DNA of 64,000 bases from Patiria miniata (taxonomy: Eukaryota; Echinodermata; Asteroidea; Valvatida; Asterinidae), in assembly GCF_015706575.1 (NCBI RefSeq), contig NW_024037058.1, forward strand, positions 19,117,547-19,181,546. The letters are read 5' to 3'. Positions 43,012 through 56,420 of the stretch are shown in pieces. The notes under the pieces are model-generated. The model ran no database searches, was not told where the DNA came from, and saw only the letters and a list, made by a program, of their open reading frames with translations. Position numbers and translations under genes: made by a program. Each line of letters starts with the position of its first letter. The first letter of the stretch is position 1.

Positions 43012-43773
43012 GCTCCACCTGTACAGTAATTGCAATTATAATAATTGATTCTTTCCACCTGCTAATATTATATATGAAATCCCATTCTTGGATCCACCTG
43101 CAACGCGCAGGGTCGAAACAAATAACAACAGTCCAAACTGAACAAAGGACTTGGTGAAGTTTACGCACAGGTGCAGTTGCCATGACACTAAATATTGCTT
43201 GTGGCTACTAGGCAACGCGGCTGTTTGCTCATGGCCATTGCTATTATGATTCATGCGTGGGTGCATGGTCTTACCGGGAGCCGAGCCTGCACAGAACTTA
43301 AGCCTGTGTATTCAGAGATATTACCTTACAAAATCTCGGAATAATAATTGTTCAAACATTCATGAAATGTCGGTAGACGGGGAGCGCTATTTTTTTCTGT
43401 ACGCCTTTTTTTTTTACGTACACATGCATATGGGCGTATTTCGAAGTACGTTGAGTTGCAAGTCAGGTTCTCGGTCTTTATTTTCCTTTGAAAAAAAAAT
43501 TCCTCCAAACCACAAAAAGCATCCAATGGGAATCGAACTCGCACCATCGGATTTGTAATCCAATGTACATGTAGTATCCATGACACTACATTGCATGTAG
43601 TTTTAAACATTATACTATTGCAGGGCCCTCCAGCATAATTCTATGTACATACTAAACAGCGCGTGGTATTGAAAAATAGCGCGATCGGGGGGGGGGGGAG
43701 GAAGTTGTATTTTGGGTAAAGGAATGCCATTTTACAGGGGCATGTCCCTCCCCATTCTAATGCAATTTTCAAA

Positions 43774-44108
43774 TACTTCCTGTCCACACTGATGGCCAGG
43801 TTTGACTTGCTTAAAGCTATAGTCCATCATTTGCAGCCATCCGAAAAAGTAACCGGCGTATTATTGTTCAAAAACATACTTGGTTGAAAGATAGTGGACT
43901 AAACTCCCTGTGAAACTAATCTTTCTGGCAAGCTGTCATTTTCTAGTAATCAACGAAAGAAGGCCTTTCCAACGGTAAGCGACAAAGTAATGTAAGCAAG
44001 GGCTCTAGACACAAGTATTTGGCCGTGGTACTCTTCAAGTCTCCCGAATGTCAGATTGATTAAGTCTTCAATACTTGTCTTGAGAATACGTCTTTCCAGG
44101 GAATAGTC
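43774..44108 (-). pseudogene. NACHT-WD40 relic (exon 4 fragments, 5'/3' order kept)
   Basis: 43975-44108 encodes RRILKTSIEDLINLTFGRL and EEYHGQILVSRALAYITLS on the minus strand, the post-NACHT region of copies A and B. 43774-43814 matches the WD40 block that begins ...SVDGKYAV. The order is that of exon 4, with more than 1 kb missing between the pieces. This is a fragmentary fourth copy with no intact frame. Confidence 0.7.
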
Positions 44109-46071
44109 CTTCATCTTTTTATTTCTTTCAATTTTGGGTAGACTAGCCAATTAAATTGTTAAATACTCAAACCAAAACAAAATCACCTCCCGAAAAGTGA
44201 TAGTTCCCAAGCCTGCATATAGCCATTTTACAATTGGCATCCTTCCACTTTCTCAGGCAAATATAGGACCCATTTTTCAACCGTAATTTTATCAAGTCTG
44301 CCCTCAGACGGAAGCCCCCAAAACCAGGCAGTTGATCCTTGGCCATATTTACACAATTCCACCGTTTTTAAAGCCAAACGGTCTCCGTTTTCAAAAGAAA
44401 TTGTTGGGGGGGGGGGCCTTCTTTGCTAATGAGCTCACGTAGAAATTCTCACTTGAATTAGTTCACTGCACCCCTAATGTTTTTCTCACGACAGAATTTG
44501 CGAATGGCTATTAAAGAGCACTGCGTCCTGGAACAGCTAAATTGGGCTACAAAACGCGCTTTGAACGAAATGATGTTAATCAGTAAAGACAATTTAAGAT
44601 TAGGATATAAACAACCTCACAACCATGCTTTAAAAACTGGGCGCTTGTGTGTTATTCCTGTTTTGTGTGTGCGAGAACGAATTTCGGGGTCTACCGTTTT
44701 TGCAACCCCCAAAAGTCGAGCTGTTTGGGTGCTAGCTCGGATTCGTCCGTAATGTGGTCGCCTTTTGCGGACGTGTAAGAAATCGCATTTTGTGCATTAG
44801 TGTTTGGTCACCGCCGTCCGCGAGCACGGTCGGTGCTGTAATAGACACACACCATCGACATTAAAACGACAGGAAAAATGTATCTGTACTACGTCGTGTC
44901 CGATGTAAACAACCGGGTTTTTTCATCGTTTCTCGGGAACGGTAACTGAGATATTAGGTTGGTTTTCCTTTCAACCAGATGTTTGAAAAAGGATAAACAA
45001 TCCAAAACATGAATTTTTTCGGGATTTCAGGACCTATAGTGCCCCTTTAACATATCTGCAACTTCGAAGATCTTCATCTTTTGTTACTATCCTATATCCA
45101 TTTTGAAATTTCCTTGAAATTTCCCAACGCCATTTTTGCATGCACCTCTTTAAGCCCCACCAACTGAATAGCAGTAGATGGGGGTCAGGGTCACGCCAGG
45201 GAATCACCCCATGCAATTATGCCGATACAACTACGTAACAGTCTCTTTTGTGCACGGCATGGTCCCCTGACCCGCCCCCTCCTTTCCCACCGCCACAAGA
45301 TGCACACTTTGTATTCAACTCTGACCGTTTTGCTGTTTTACAAAGTTGTTTGTGTAAAACTGTAAAACAAAAATCATTGATCGTTATGCTGTAATGAATT
45401 TCACTAATCCGATAAAACGGAGTAACCGTATATATCTTAATACCGTTTGACCGTTTGACAAAAACTGTAAAAGGTAAATGATTCGTTAACTGTTTTTCGT
45501 TTCTGAGGAAATCCAAAACGGTAAAACGATATAACGGTATTTACCGGGATTGGAAAGTCATTAGTCACTAACACAGCCACACATTTAAACTTGAAAATGA
45601 ATGTGCATGACTAGTTTTTAATCAATTCTAATTCCCTTCACCGTACGGATGTAAAAAAAACTATGAATAAATTGGATCAAGTGATGAGGAAAACAACGAA
45701 TCCCCCCCCCCCCTTCTATCGGTATCGGATTTGCAACAGCTGCCGGATTTTGGGAAAGTTAGGTTTGAGTGCGCCCTCGGGGCCTTCTGTAAAGACTGAT
45801 GCCCCGTATAGCCTCAACCGACTTATCACGATCAAAATATACCGCTACACGTGCAGGAACACATCCACAGTTGCCTAGCAGCAATAAGCAGCACTCGGTT
45901 CCATGGGAACTGCACCTGGCATAAACTTTACCAAGTCCTCTGTTCAGTTTGGACCATGGAATTTGTTTTGACCCTTCGCGTTGCATGCAGATGGCTCTAT
46001 TTAAGAACGTAATGTTCATAAACATCACAAAACAGCAGGTGGGAATGAAACAATTACTGTAAAAATTGAGC

Positions 46072-46077
46072 TATAAA
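46072..46077 (+). promoter_or_regulatory. Candidate TATA box of copy B
   Basis: GAGCTATAAAAAC lies about 430 bp before the ATG at 46505, in the flank shared with copies A and C. It is preceded by CAGCAGGTGGGAATGAAA. Conservation suggests a core promoter; there is no direct evidence. Confidence 0.35.
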
Positions 46078-46504
46078 AACAATGATTTCATTTGACCTCA
46101 CGAAAAGCCGAATGCATGAAGGACCCACTCAATTCTACTTAACCTTGACATTTGTAGGCCTTGAGTATAAAAGAGTGAAAGTCAATCATTTTGTTGTTAA
46201 CAACGGCACTAACACCAGGACCGCGTTTGCAATATCGCGATAGCAACTTCTCTGCATGACTGGTTGGATTGGAGTTGCCAATATACAATTTGTGTGGTCG
46301 ACACTGGAAATACCGACTCACTCTGCAGAAAGAAGGATCTTCATCGCGAGTGTACATTGAATATCTACATCATGACAAGCCCGGTGACACAACGTGGCCG
46401 AAAGTAGGCCTGGTTAGAAAAGCTTTGCAACAGTTGCTCCCAAAACACCTCGCCCTTTCGATGATAATCTCTGGTCTGGCCTGTCCATAATTATACGCCC
46501 CAAC

Positions 46505-49500
46505 ATGGCGCCGGCCCCCGGTAAAGATGCCAGCAACAGTGCAGATGCAGAGCGAGTTGTGTTATTTGGTGATTTGAGCGTCCAGTTACCAAGGCAACGC
46601 TCCAAGGTCGTCCGGATATTCACCAGTTCAACCTTTACAGGTAAACACTTTTATTTGTATGATTGGATACAGGTGAGCATTACGGATCCTCGATATTCAA
46701 ATTCATCAAGTTGGCTACGTTGATTTACGCCGTTCCCAACTGATGCGGGCTAAACAAACATAAAGGCTTTCCTGTGCAAGTAGTAGTCTAGTATATAGTA
46801 CGCCTACAGTCAGATTTTTGCTTTTCCCATAGGGTCAGCCCATAGTTTAAATGTCGGCACGTCATCACTTCGCGCCACAGTTTTTTTATGGGAGGGAGGA
46901 GACACAAACAGAGACATGAAAAAAGTAGGCTTAACTTAATCTTAATTGGCCCTAAATAATACCAGCATTCGTGTTTACGATCTGATTGTATAGCTCCTTT
47001 TTCGTGTCTTTGCTATATGACTTTTCTTGCGCGCCATTTCATAATTCAGAAAGGATAGGAGTAGGTTTGAATGATCATGGAAAGGCAAGACTGCAAAGCT
47101 GGTCACAGTGCACACAAAAATATATTCAAGTGACTATTTGAATGGCCATTTACTTTAAAGTATTTTTCACGTATCTGGTGTACACACTGGGTTGGATTTA
47201 GCCCATAAATCCTATACAATAGCACTGCCCGGCTCTCTTCCCAAGCCAATCGCCAGGCTAAGTCAAAAGAATCAGTCGATGAGTAAGACAGTCACACAGT
47301 CATACCGGACGCTAATTGTCTTGTAAGTTGGTTTATAAAGCCGTCTAGGAGCATTATAAGTAATTCTCACGGCTGATCCAGCAGGTGTTTTTTTTTTTGG
47401 CCACCGATAGACCATCAACAGCTTCGGCCGCAATTCCGCTCTAAATGACGTCAATAAAATTTCTAAAAGTGGCTCAGATTTGCTGGCGCGCATGCGCAGG
47501 GTCACAAAATTCGCCTGTTAGTGTAGCTCTGCACATGTAAACGCCCGATTTTCACTAATGGAGACCCGACAATATGAGGAATTGTTTAGGTTATAGTCTG
47601 TTGTAATAGCTGGATCTTAGTACAATTTCCATTACCGTCGTTTCATGTAGACCCTTGATTTTCACTATGATGCGCGGCTTTTGGATCAATTCTTTGCACA
47701 TAATTATTAAAGATTTACAGATTAAAAATTTACAAAAGTATTAAACGCCGCTGATCGAAACTGACAACATTAAAAGGGCCTTCGTGAAAAATTGGGGAAG
47801 TATTTATCAATTCGCCGAGAAGGTATCATAAAAGGGGTGATTGTTGTAGGGGAAGGAAACGTTTTTCTTTCTCGAATATTTTTATTACTAAAAACTTTCC
47901 TTGTGTATGCCCCTATCTATCCGCACTGGGACCTTGAGTGCAGATAAACATGCGAACAAGTTCACACCAACTTTACTGACACGTTACCCGAACAAAAATG
48001 CTCCAAAATGTTCATGGGGCAAAGACAGGGTCCTCAGTATTTCACCAGCCAAGTTTGAGGTCTCAATTCAAATTTTAAAGGAAATGTTTCTGCAACATTT
48101 TGCACCTGAGAGTGAAGCCAAGTGATTTCAATTTGAAGCTAATGACTGGACTGGTGCTTGTCTAACTTTTGCTTAGATTGACACTTAGTCCGGTGCGCAT
48201 GCATGAACAGGTTCAGGTTTCAGGTTCAGGTTTATTTATTTCCACAGTATTAATCCAACAAAAGTTAATCATAGAAAGTAATATATAAATAAATAAATAA
48301 ATGGATATATAAAGATGCAATTAACGAACAAGTGATACTGCAGAGGGATCCATTAAGAAGCAAAGCTTGTAAGCAATGGTCCCTATATAAAGCAAACACG
48401 TGCATTGAGCCTACAGAAAGAAGATAAAAGAGAGGGCATGAGATTGGGAGACAAAAATACCAACAGGGCTCAGTGCACATGTTGCTTACAAAAGCTAAGT
48501 TTAACTTACAGATGTGAACAAACAAAAACAGACAAGTACCTATGGGCATGGGCTATATACAATGTAGGCTCGCTAACTGGATTTAAATGAACAATTGCAT
48601 TGCAGAGATTCAGCTATAAGCTTCTAACAAAATAGATTTGTAAATACGTTTAAAGGTCGAAATGTTTTAGAGGCTTTAAGTTTATCAGGAACTGAATTCC
48701 AAAGCATGGGTCCCTCGCCGTTTTACTGGCAAAAGAAGTACTAGTACGGGTGTATGGAATGTGAAAATTAGAGGCTTGACGAGTAAAGTAAGAATGAATT
48801 TCGAGATTCCGAGAAAAAAATACTTTTAATGGAGGAAGGTATATTGTTACTGGCGACCTTGTACATGAGGGACCCAAGCTGATATTGATAAATATCATTG
48901 AGTTTTAAAGTTTTATGTTTTAAGAACAGGGGATCTGTATGTGCATTAAAATCTGAGAAGTTTATTATTCGAAGGGCCCGTTTCTGCAAGAGGAGAAGTC
49001 TGTTTAAATATTTGTCAGCGGCACCTCCCCATGCGATTATCCCATAATTAATGTATGATACAACCAGGGTATTGTACAGAGAATCAAGAACGGGTCCGGG
49101 AAAGAAATGTTTAATCTTATTAACAACACCAATATTCCTAGCGATAATTTTACAAATAATTATGATCGATTTGACTTTTCCATGTTAGCCCACAATCAAT
49201 AAATAATCCCAAAAATTTACAGCAAAGAGTTTGTTTAATAATGGAATCGTTAATCTTGACTTCACATGGAAGTTCACTAGCAGAATTACTAAATAACATG
49301 TAGTTTGATTTGGCAGTATTAAGGGATAGCCCATTGATTGCGAACCAATTCGCAGCAGACTTAAGCTCCTTGTTAACTGTGTGCACAAGGTGATTAATGT
49401 CATTATGTGAAAAAAGTAAAATGGCCCAAGGATGGATCCCTGAGGTACGCCATGGGTAAGAATACCAGAACTTGAATTTACATAGAGAATATGTAGAAAT

Positions 49501-52500
49501 AGAACAAGATCCTAGGCTTCACACAGTTGATTGATACAGTACTAAAGGGATATTGGACTGTTTTTTCTAAATGTGCCAGTCAATATTTCCGTTACATGTT
49601 TTCAATATCTTAAGTTTTAAAACTCCCATACACAGTATGGGATTATTAAGTTCTCGTGTTCGTTATTAAGTTCGGTATCCCCCCCCCCGGCTGAGAGATG
49701 GTCAAAATAACAATAACCCGGCCCTTTATCTGTTCTTATAGACACATCCACAGAACGAAACGCTCTGATGCGAGAAACGTACCCGCGTCTGAAGGACTAC
49801 TGCAAGTTTAACCATGGCTTGGAGTTCCAGGTCATTGACATGCGATGGGGGGTACGTGACGAAGCCACGGATGATCACATGACGGGACAATTATGCATGG
49901 CTGAGATCGCCGCCTGCCAGCGACTTTCCGTGGGTCCGAACTTTGTGGTGAGTTGCAACTGGTACATTCAATTTCAACCAACTGCAACTTGGCAACTATA
50001 TATTTTGCTTCTTGAAATAGGAAGCAATTTCACTTGCTTTTTTTTTATATATTTTTTTTAATAAGTTGCCTTTGATGCTTTCATTATTTCAAAAATTTCT
50101 TAACTTTGTATAAAATTAAGTCTCATATGACATATCTTTCTAATAGTACATGTAATAGTACTAATTGTTTACGAAATTGGCAGTTGTTTTCACGTAATGC
50201 CAACTTTCAGCAAACGGTTCTTCTCTGCACTGCATGCATATCTCTTGAAATATGAATGGTTACAAGACTAAGTGTTTTTTTCATGTGGGCAAAATAACGT
50301 GCAAAAATACCTGTCAACGTTGCTTGACGTCAGCAGTACCATGCTTTATAAGAAATGATCAAACTCCCAATCTCTGGTTGTTTTGCATGTAGACGTTCCT
50401 GTGTCAAAAGTACGGGTACCGACCCTTCCCGCCAAAAATTGAAAACGACGAATTCAAAATATTGCGCCAAACGTTGGATGACAACGGCAAGCCAATAGAA
50501 ATGCTCGACACGTGGTTCATCCGTGACGACAACTGCGTCCCGCCTGTTTACGTCCTTCAACCAATCAGCTCCAAGCTACCATACTTCAATCGACAAGACG
50601 AACCGGAGAAAATGAAAGAGAATCGGGGCGAATGGTGGACAACGTTTGAGTTAATCCAGGGCCAGTTGCGCTTCGCTGCTAACGAAGCAGAGAAGCGTGG
50701 ATTGCTAACGGCAGAACAGGCCAAGAAGTACAGAATATCAGGTTGGCTTTTGAATATATGAAAACAAGGAGAGCGAAAACTAATGTTCACATGCATGCCC
50801 GAAACAATGTTCTTATAGTATTGAGCTTTGCCATATTGCCAATATCTAATATAGAATAAGATATATTCCACATCCACTCTTTTATATAAAATACTATATT
50901 ACCCAAACAATATGTCCATCAGGCTTACCTGAACTCTTTTCTTTTGGTATGTTTTGCATTCCAGTTACTCACGACGAGGTTGATCACGCCCTTTTGACGG
51001 TAACGTTTGATAGACAGGAGCACTGCTTGTGCTTCATCCGGAAATTCAGCGATTTGGAGAGCAAGAGTGAGACGAGAGAAGCCTCAAAGTTCATTGACCT
51101 CCAGGCTGGGAAGGTAGATACCGATGCGCAAGAATTACTTTCTGATCTTCGTGATAAGAAAATCGCTGAAGTACTCCCACCATCCAATATAATCTTAACT
51201 GAGCTTGGCGAGTGGACGAAGGATGGGGTAAGTCTTGAGAATGAGAAACATCGAGAGTACATCAAAAGTTTCCTGGATACTTTTTACACCAAGATGGTAA
51301 GCATGATCGATGTTGGTGTCTTTAAGGAGAAGCTTGCTAGTCTGGAAGATCCCTTACACCAGGAGGTTCTGCAACACCTGTCTTTCTGTCTCACCAAATG
51401 TGTTGGGTTCCAGGGTCGGGATGATGTCATCAAGAAGGTGGAAGACTACGTCTTGAGACAGGTGAAGGGTGATAACCGGAAAGGTGGTGTTCCGATGGTT
51501 CTGCACGGAGAGTCAGGAAGCGGGAAGACGTCCATCATGGCAAAGTGTGCAGCTCTTGTCAAGCAGTCGTGGCTTCCAGGCTCTGGCACTGCCATGGTAC
51601 TACGATTTCTTGGTACAAGTCCAAATACCTCATCCATACAACGAGTTCTGACAACACTCTGCAAACAGATACTGCAGGTGTATAATAAGCAAGACTTCCA
51701 AGTTCCTACTGAGTATATCAAACTAGTTTCAGCCTTCTCTAAAGTCATGAAATTCGCCACGATTGAAAAGCCCCTTGTCATTTTCCTGGACTCACTTGAT
51801 CAGTTGTCAAGTGAACATGGCGCTCATCGAATGGTGTGGCTCCCAAAGGTGCTGCCGCAGTACGTCGCTCTCGTAGTTTCCACACTTCCAAGAGAGCATG
51901 GCATCCTGGAAACAGTCAAGGAAAGACTCCCTGACTCATCTCCATACATTAAAGTGGCGCCCTTTTCCCGAGAGGAAAGCACAGGTATCTTAGAGGCATG
52001 GTTGACTTCTGCCAAAAAGAGCGTCACGAGCTCTCAACTCAAGCTGATTGATAAGACTGTAGCGGAGTGCAGCCTTCCTCTATTTCTGAAACTTGTCTTC
52101 GACCAGGCCACGCTGTGGCATTCTTGCCATGCCATGGATAGATGCATTCTCAAGACAAGTATCCCAGACATGATCAATCTGATATTTGGCAGACTTGAAG
52201 AATATCACGGCCAAATACTTGTGTCCAGAGCCCTTGCTTACATTACCTTGTCGCCTACCGGTCTCACTGAGACCGAGCTGGAGGATCTATTGTCCTTAGA
52301 CGATGACGTCTTAAATGATGTCTATCAATTCTGGATGCCACCTGTTCGTCGAATCCCTCCTTCCCTGTGGACAAGAGTCCGAAATGACATCAGCTCGTAC
52401 CTAGTCGATAGAGATGCAGACGGTGTGACAGTGATGTATTGGTATCATCGTCAGTTCATTGAGACAGCCCGTCAGAGGTACCTCCAAGATGCCAACCTGA

Positions 52501-55500
52501 AGAAAAAGCTCCACAAGACTTGTGCAGAGTATTTTGACGGAACCTGGTCTGATGGACAAAAGAAACCATGCCGATATTCTGCTCTGCAAGTCGACCGTTT
52601 CGGGGTTCCAGCTGAAGCAGAGGAAGATCGTAAAGTCTCTAGCCAACCACTGACTTTCTCGGGTGCAACGGGAAAAACTGAAGCCAATCTGACCTTCAAC
52701 CTCAGAAAGCTTACACAGCTGCCTTTCCATCTGACAGAAGCTGAGGATTGGGACACACTGAAGACATCTGCACTCTTTAATTTCGACTTTCTGCTGTGCA
52801 AGGTCAAAGCCCTCTCCATGCAAGATGTCCTGGCTGATTTTTACAATGTTGAAGAGAAGACAACTGATGCGGAGATAAGCATACTGCTTGGCGCCTTACG
52901 ACTCTCTTCTTCAGTCATCTCAAATGATCCTGACCAATTGGCGCCAGAGGTCATGGGAAGATTGGTGAATGCAGCCACTAAGTTCCCAAGAATGAAGTCC
53001 CTTGTCGAGCAAGCCAATATGAGTGGAAGCTTGTCTCATCCATGGTTGCCAGTCAGCACATGCCTCCCACCTCCAGGTGGCATGATGCTGACGTCACTAG
53101 AGGGCCACACAGAGGAGGTAGTTTCCTTGGCGATCACAAGTGACTCCCGTTTAGTACTAACTGGCTCCAAAGACAACACCGCTCGCATCTGGCAGATAGA
53201 CAACGGCACTTTGGTACACACCTTGACAGGTCATAGAGAAACCGTTTACGGGGTCGAAATTGCACCGGATGATCAGAGTTGTGTGACGTACAGCCATATG
53301 GGAGAGTACATGAAGTCAGGGAAAGTATGCGTCTGGAATATGGAGACTGGAGATCTTATCCACCGCCTGAAAGGGCACACCGGGTTAAGCGAGTCAAACT
53401 TGGCCATCAGTGTGGACGGGAAGTACGCCGTCACCGGACTGCGGACAAAAATCGGCTACGATGACCCTAACGAAGACACAGACTTCGAGGAAGATGAGGT
53501 CATCTCTGACTCTAAACGAAAACACAAGGCGGCAAAGAAAAAAGAGTTCATGACGAAAAGAGATCAGTCAGATGACGAGGATTGGGATGAGGAAGAATAC
53601 GACGATGAAAAAAGACATGTCGTGATTATCTGGAACCTAGAGACTGGAAAAGTCATGCACTGGTTGAACAAGCACACAGGTAAGTCAAACACAAAATTGA
53701 GCAAACTTCATTGGGCAGGCTTATTTTTATTTTATTAGTAGAGAAAGACAGTTTAGGCTTGATTTCCATTTTCAATTTTAATGCCTGATTTCTGATAATT
53801 TTGTGTCTTCCGTCATAGGCGATATAAAGGGCGTCGTTACAACTGAGGTGGATAACCGACAAGTGACGATATCGTTCTCTCAAGATCGCATGCTGGTTCT
53901 CTGGGACATGCTGAAAGGTGAGCCGATCCGGGAGATGGAGGACGCAGACGGGTTTTCCATCCGGAAGGTGGCACTTTCCCAAGATAGGCGACTACTCGCT
54001 GTCCACGGCTGTGAGGTATCACTGCATAGCTTTCCTGACTTGCATTGTCTAGGAGACTCAAGAGACCCCGTGTCTAGCTCCACTGTCAAAACCATGTACA
54101 TCACAAGAGACAACTCTCGCGTGATTGCCGGTCACGCGAATGGTGTCGTGAAAACGTACGGGACAGGACAGGGCACAGAGAGAACGCTCCTCAATCGACA
54201 AGAAGGCTTCGCAAGAAAGGGTGATGTCACCTTCATGGCTGTAACTCCAAACGAAATGTACGTTTACTTTTATAAAGTAACATGTGGATACAATTTCAGC
54301 ATTGAATTTAGGAGAGTAACAAGGCTTAAATACCTTGATATCTAACATTACAAAGGGAAGCGAGACTCCCATTATATAGATACATATTTTGGTTTTGGCT
54401 TTTTCAGGTACGTGGTTGCTGCACTGGAAATGCCAGAAGCTGTAGTTCTGAACCTGAAAACATTGGAAATAGAGGTCAAACTTCCACACATCTTAAACGT
54501 GTCGTCGGTTGCTGTGACACCGGATGGATCCAAGATTCTCACTGCATCGGAAGACAAGAACGTCCGTATCTGGGATGTTGGGAATCTTAAGAAGTCAACA
54601 TCGACTGAGGAGCCAGAATTGATGATCAGTAAACACGACGGTTACACGTATGAAGTAGTGACCCTGAATACTGAGGACAAAGTAATCACAACTGGAGATG
54701 ATAAAACCATCAAGCTCTGGGATTTGAAGAGTGGGAAGCTGATCAAATCTCTCCAGGATCCTATGGATAGAAAATGCAGTGCTGTCGCCATCAGCAGTGA
54801 TGATACCTTCATGGTCGGATCTAGCAACGGATGGTACGTACTTAGCCTTCCAGACTTTGCAGTCAGGGGCAAGTTCCAAGAGCGATGGATCACACCATCT
54901 CATTGTGTCATCACCCCCGATAACAAAAGGCTTGTGGCAGGAATCGGTCAGCCAAAGTTCGAAATCCGCATCTTCCATCTGGAATCAGGGCAGACACAGC
55001 AAATCATCAACTTGAGGTCGTATGATTTTCGCATGCTGAGGAATGGGGTATTTGTCAACCAATACGTATGGGGCATGTACGACCCCTCAGGAAAGACAAA
55101 GATACTCCAGCTCATCGACAGCAGGTCCGGACGGGTCATGGCACAGCTTGGTCATCATGATGATGTATTGTCCATCGCCGTGTCGCCGGATGAAAAGAGG
55201 CTCGTCGCCGGCTGCAGGGATCACGACGTTCACGTGTGGCACCTGAAAAGTTTCTCACGCATCACGACGATGAAAGGACACACAGCTCGTGTCACGTCAA
55301 CGGCATTCTCCCCTGATGGAAACCTGGCAGCATCTGGGGCCGATGGCGGTGACGTCATTATCTGGGACGTCCAATCCCATTCCTTGAAGCATTCCATCAA
55401 ACAGGCACACGAGTCTGACGTCAGAAATGTGATATTCAGTCCCGACGGCCGATTCCTGGTGTCGAGTGGTGAGCATGACAACTACATTCAAGTGTGGGAC

Positions 55501-55800
55501 ACTAAGACTGGCAAGCATGTGATGAGGTATCACACATACGCAAAGAACAGCTCCATTGTAATGTCCGCAAAATGCAACACTGCTGTTGTGTCACTACAGG
55601 ACGGTAGAGTTGCATTTCTGAAATTCTCGGCTTGTTACCAATCAGTCAGCGCCAGCAATGAGCAAGCATCTTATGCAAACACTGTTGTCTCAATTAAAAT
55701 GCCCCCAACGATGTCTGGGGAGCAAAAACGTGTCACCGAAAGAAAAATTCCGCCGATGCTTAATGAAGTACTCAAGAGTAAAACTTGTCAAGTTCTGTGA
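46505..55800 (+). CDS. NACHT and WD-repeat protein, NWD1-like, copy B (6 exons, 1745 aa)
   Basis: Exons: 46505-46640, 49742-49947, 50393-50741, 50965-53679, 53819-54257, 54408-55800. All are GT-AG, phases match copy A, and the total is 5238 nt. It has the same architecture: DUF4062-like N-terminus, NACHT with Walker A GESGSGKTS and Walker B LVIFLDSLDQ, helical HRQFIE region, WD40 array with the acidic/lysine insert, and C-terminal KSKTCQVL. Exon 1 differs from A and C (MAPAPGKDASN, LFGDLSVQLPRQ). Exon 4 is one codon shorter than in A (Pro-Gly-Ser replaces Pro-Ala-Gly-Ser). Exons 2-6 look about nine-tenths identical to A by eye. The C-terminal 60 residues diverge most except the last eight. 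A probable cytosolic or membrane-tethered STAND ATPase; its role is not known. Confidence 0.92.
46641..49741 (+). other. Copy B intron 1
   Basis: This 3.1-kb intron has no visible similarity to intron 1 of A or C, apart from the exon border. It contains a truncated LINE (48190-49545, minus strand) and otherwise unremarkable AT-rich DNA. The open frame 47901-48125 is not recognised. Confidence 0.5.
48190..49545 (-). pseudogene. Truncated LINE (non-LTR retrotransposon), 3' part
   Basis: Minus-strand translation gives HGVPQGSILGPF, a signature of non-LTR reverse transcriptase, then AANWFAINGLSLNTAKSNYM, CKFLGLFIDCGLTW and QKRALRIINFSDFNAHTDPL. Frameshifts separate these blocks. The element ends at about 48210-48235 with AACCTG-like short tandem units, a 3' microsatellite tail typical of CR1/Jockey-like families. 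The 5' portion is missing. Confidence 0.75.
49948..54407 (+). other. Copy B introns 2 to 5
   Basis: Intron 2 (49948-50392) aligns by eye with intron 2 of C (63645-64000) and the non-inserted part of A. Introns 3 (50742-50964), 4 (53680-53818) and 5 (54258-54407) are short. No element or RNA gene is seen. Confidence 0.5.
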
Positions 55801-55885
55801 AACCATCATAGTACGGAAAGACACGTGACCATAAGTTTAACTTTCCCTTAAAACTTTGATCTGATTGGGTTTTATTTGATTTATA

Positions 55886-56420
55886 GGTTTTCCCGGCCTA
55901 TTTCCTAAAATGTTCATTCACTTCTGAAAATCGGTCATTCATTTTCATCTGAATTTCAGAATCGCTCTGAACACGCGTTTCATTTTCGCTACCAGAGCAT
56001 TTGATTCCATTTCAGTTCAATCAATTTAGTAATTGAGCAGCACCTTTCGTTTATATCCATTCAGATTCGTTTACAAGACTTCTTGTTCGCTTTTAGAGGG
56101 TGATTTCAAACATTTACCATTCTATTTCACTTTTAGTTTAATGCATTCGGCACCAGATACAATTAGGGGTTTCTTTTTCATGAACCGTCAATCAAATTAG
56201 CTGTACCTGAAATCAATTTAGAAAAGGTATGCTTGCGTAAATGAATGCACCGGTAACGTAATTCGCCGTCTGTTTCTCAAAACCAAATGCACGGACAATG
56301 AAAACGATTGGACTTTCGTTGAATTGAAAAGGGATAAAAGACGTGCATTCAAATTCAGACGAAAACGAATGACCGATTTTTAGAAGTGAATGAACATTTC
56401 AGGAAATTGACCGGGAAAAC
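55886..56420. repeat. MITE, GGTTTTCCCGG termini (535 bp), downstream of copy B
   Basis: About 75-bp imperfect arms are inverted: GTTTTCCCGGCCTATTTCC, AAAATGTTCATTCACTTCTG and AAAATCGGTCATTC on the left, with complements on the right. TTATA occurs directly on both sides (55881-55885, 56421-56425), a possible 5-bp target duplication. Non-coding. Confidence 0.6.

Larger units (their letters stand above)
42596..46504. other. Head-to-head intergenic region between copies A and B
   Basis: About 3.9 kb separates the two start codons. Each side carries a homologous 5' flank (42600-43270 for A, 45850-46500 for B). Between them lie relic fragments of the family (43774-44108), a tRNA-like minus-strand patch near 43540, G runs (43687-43698, 44405-44415) and an open frame 44477-44752 of unknown status. 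Possible TTAAAG...CTATAG MITE ends lie at about 43812 and 45051. Confidence 0.5.

Noticed and set aside
43535..43605. tRNA-like sequence on the minus strand (loop TTACAAA, B-box-like GAGTTCGATTCCC)
   Set aside because: The anticodon stem-loop is plausible but the T stem does not pair and no acceptor stem is seen, so it is at best a decayed tRNA-derived repeat.
44477..44752. 91-aa ORF between copies A and B
   Set aside because: No recognisable domain, no splice partners and no matching frame in the copy C flank.
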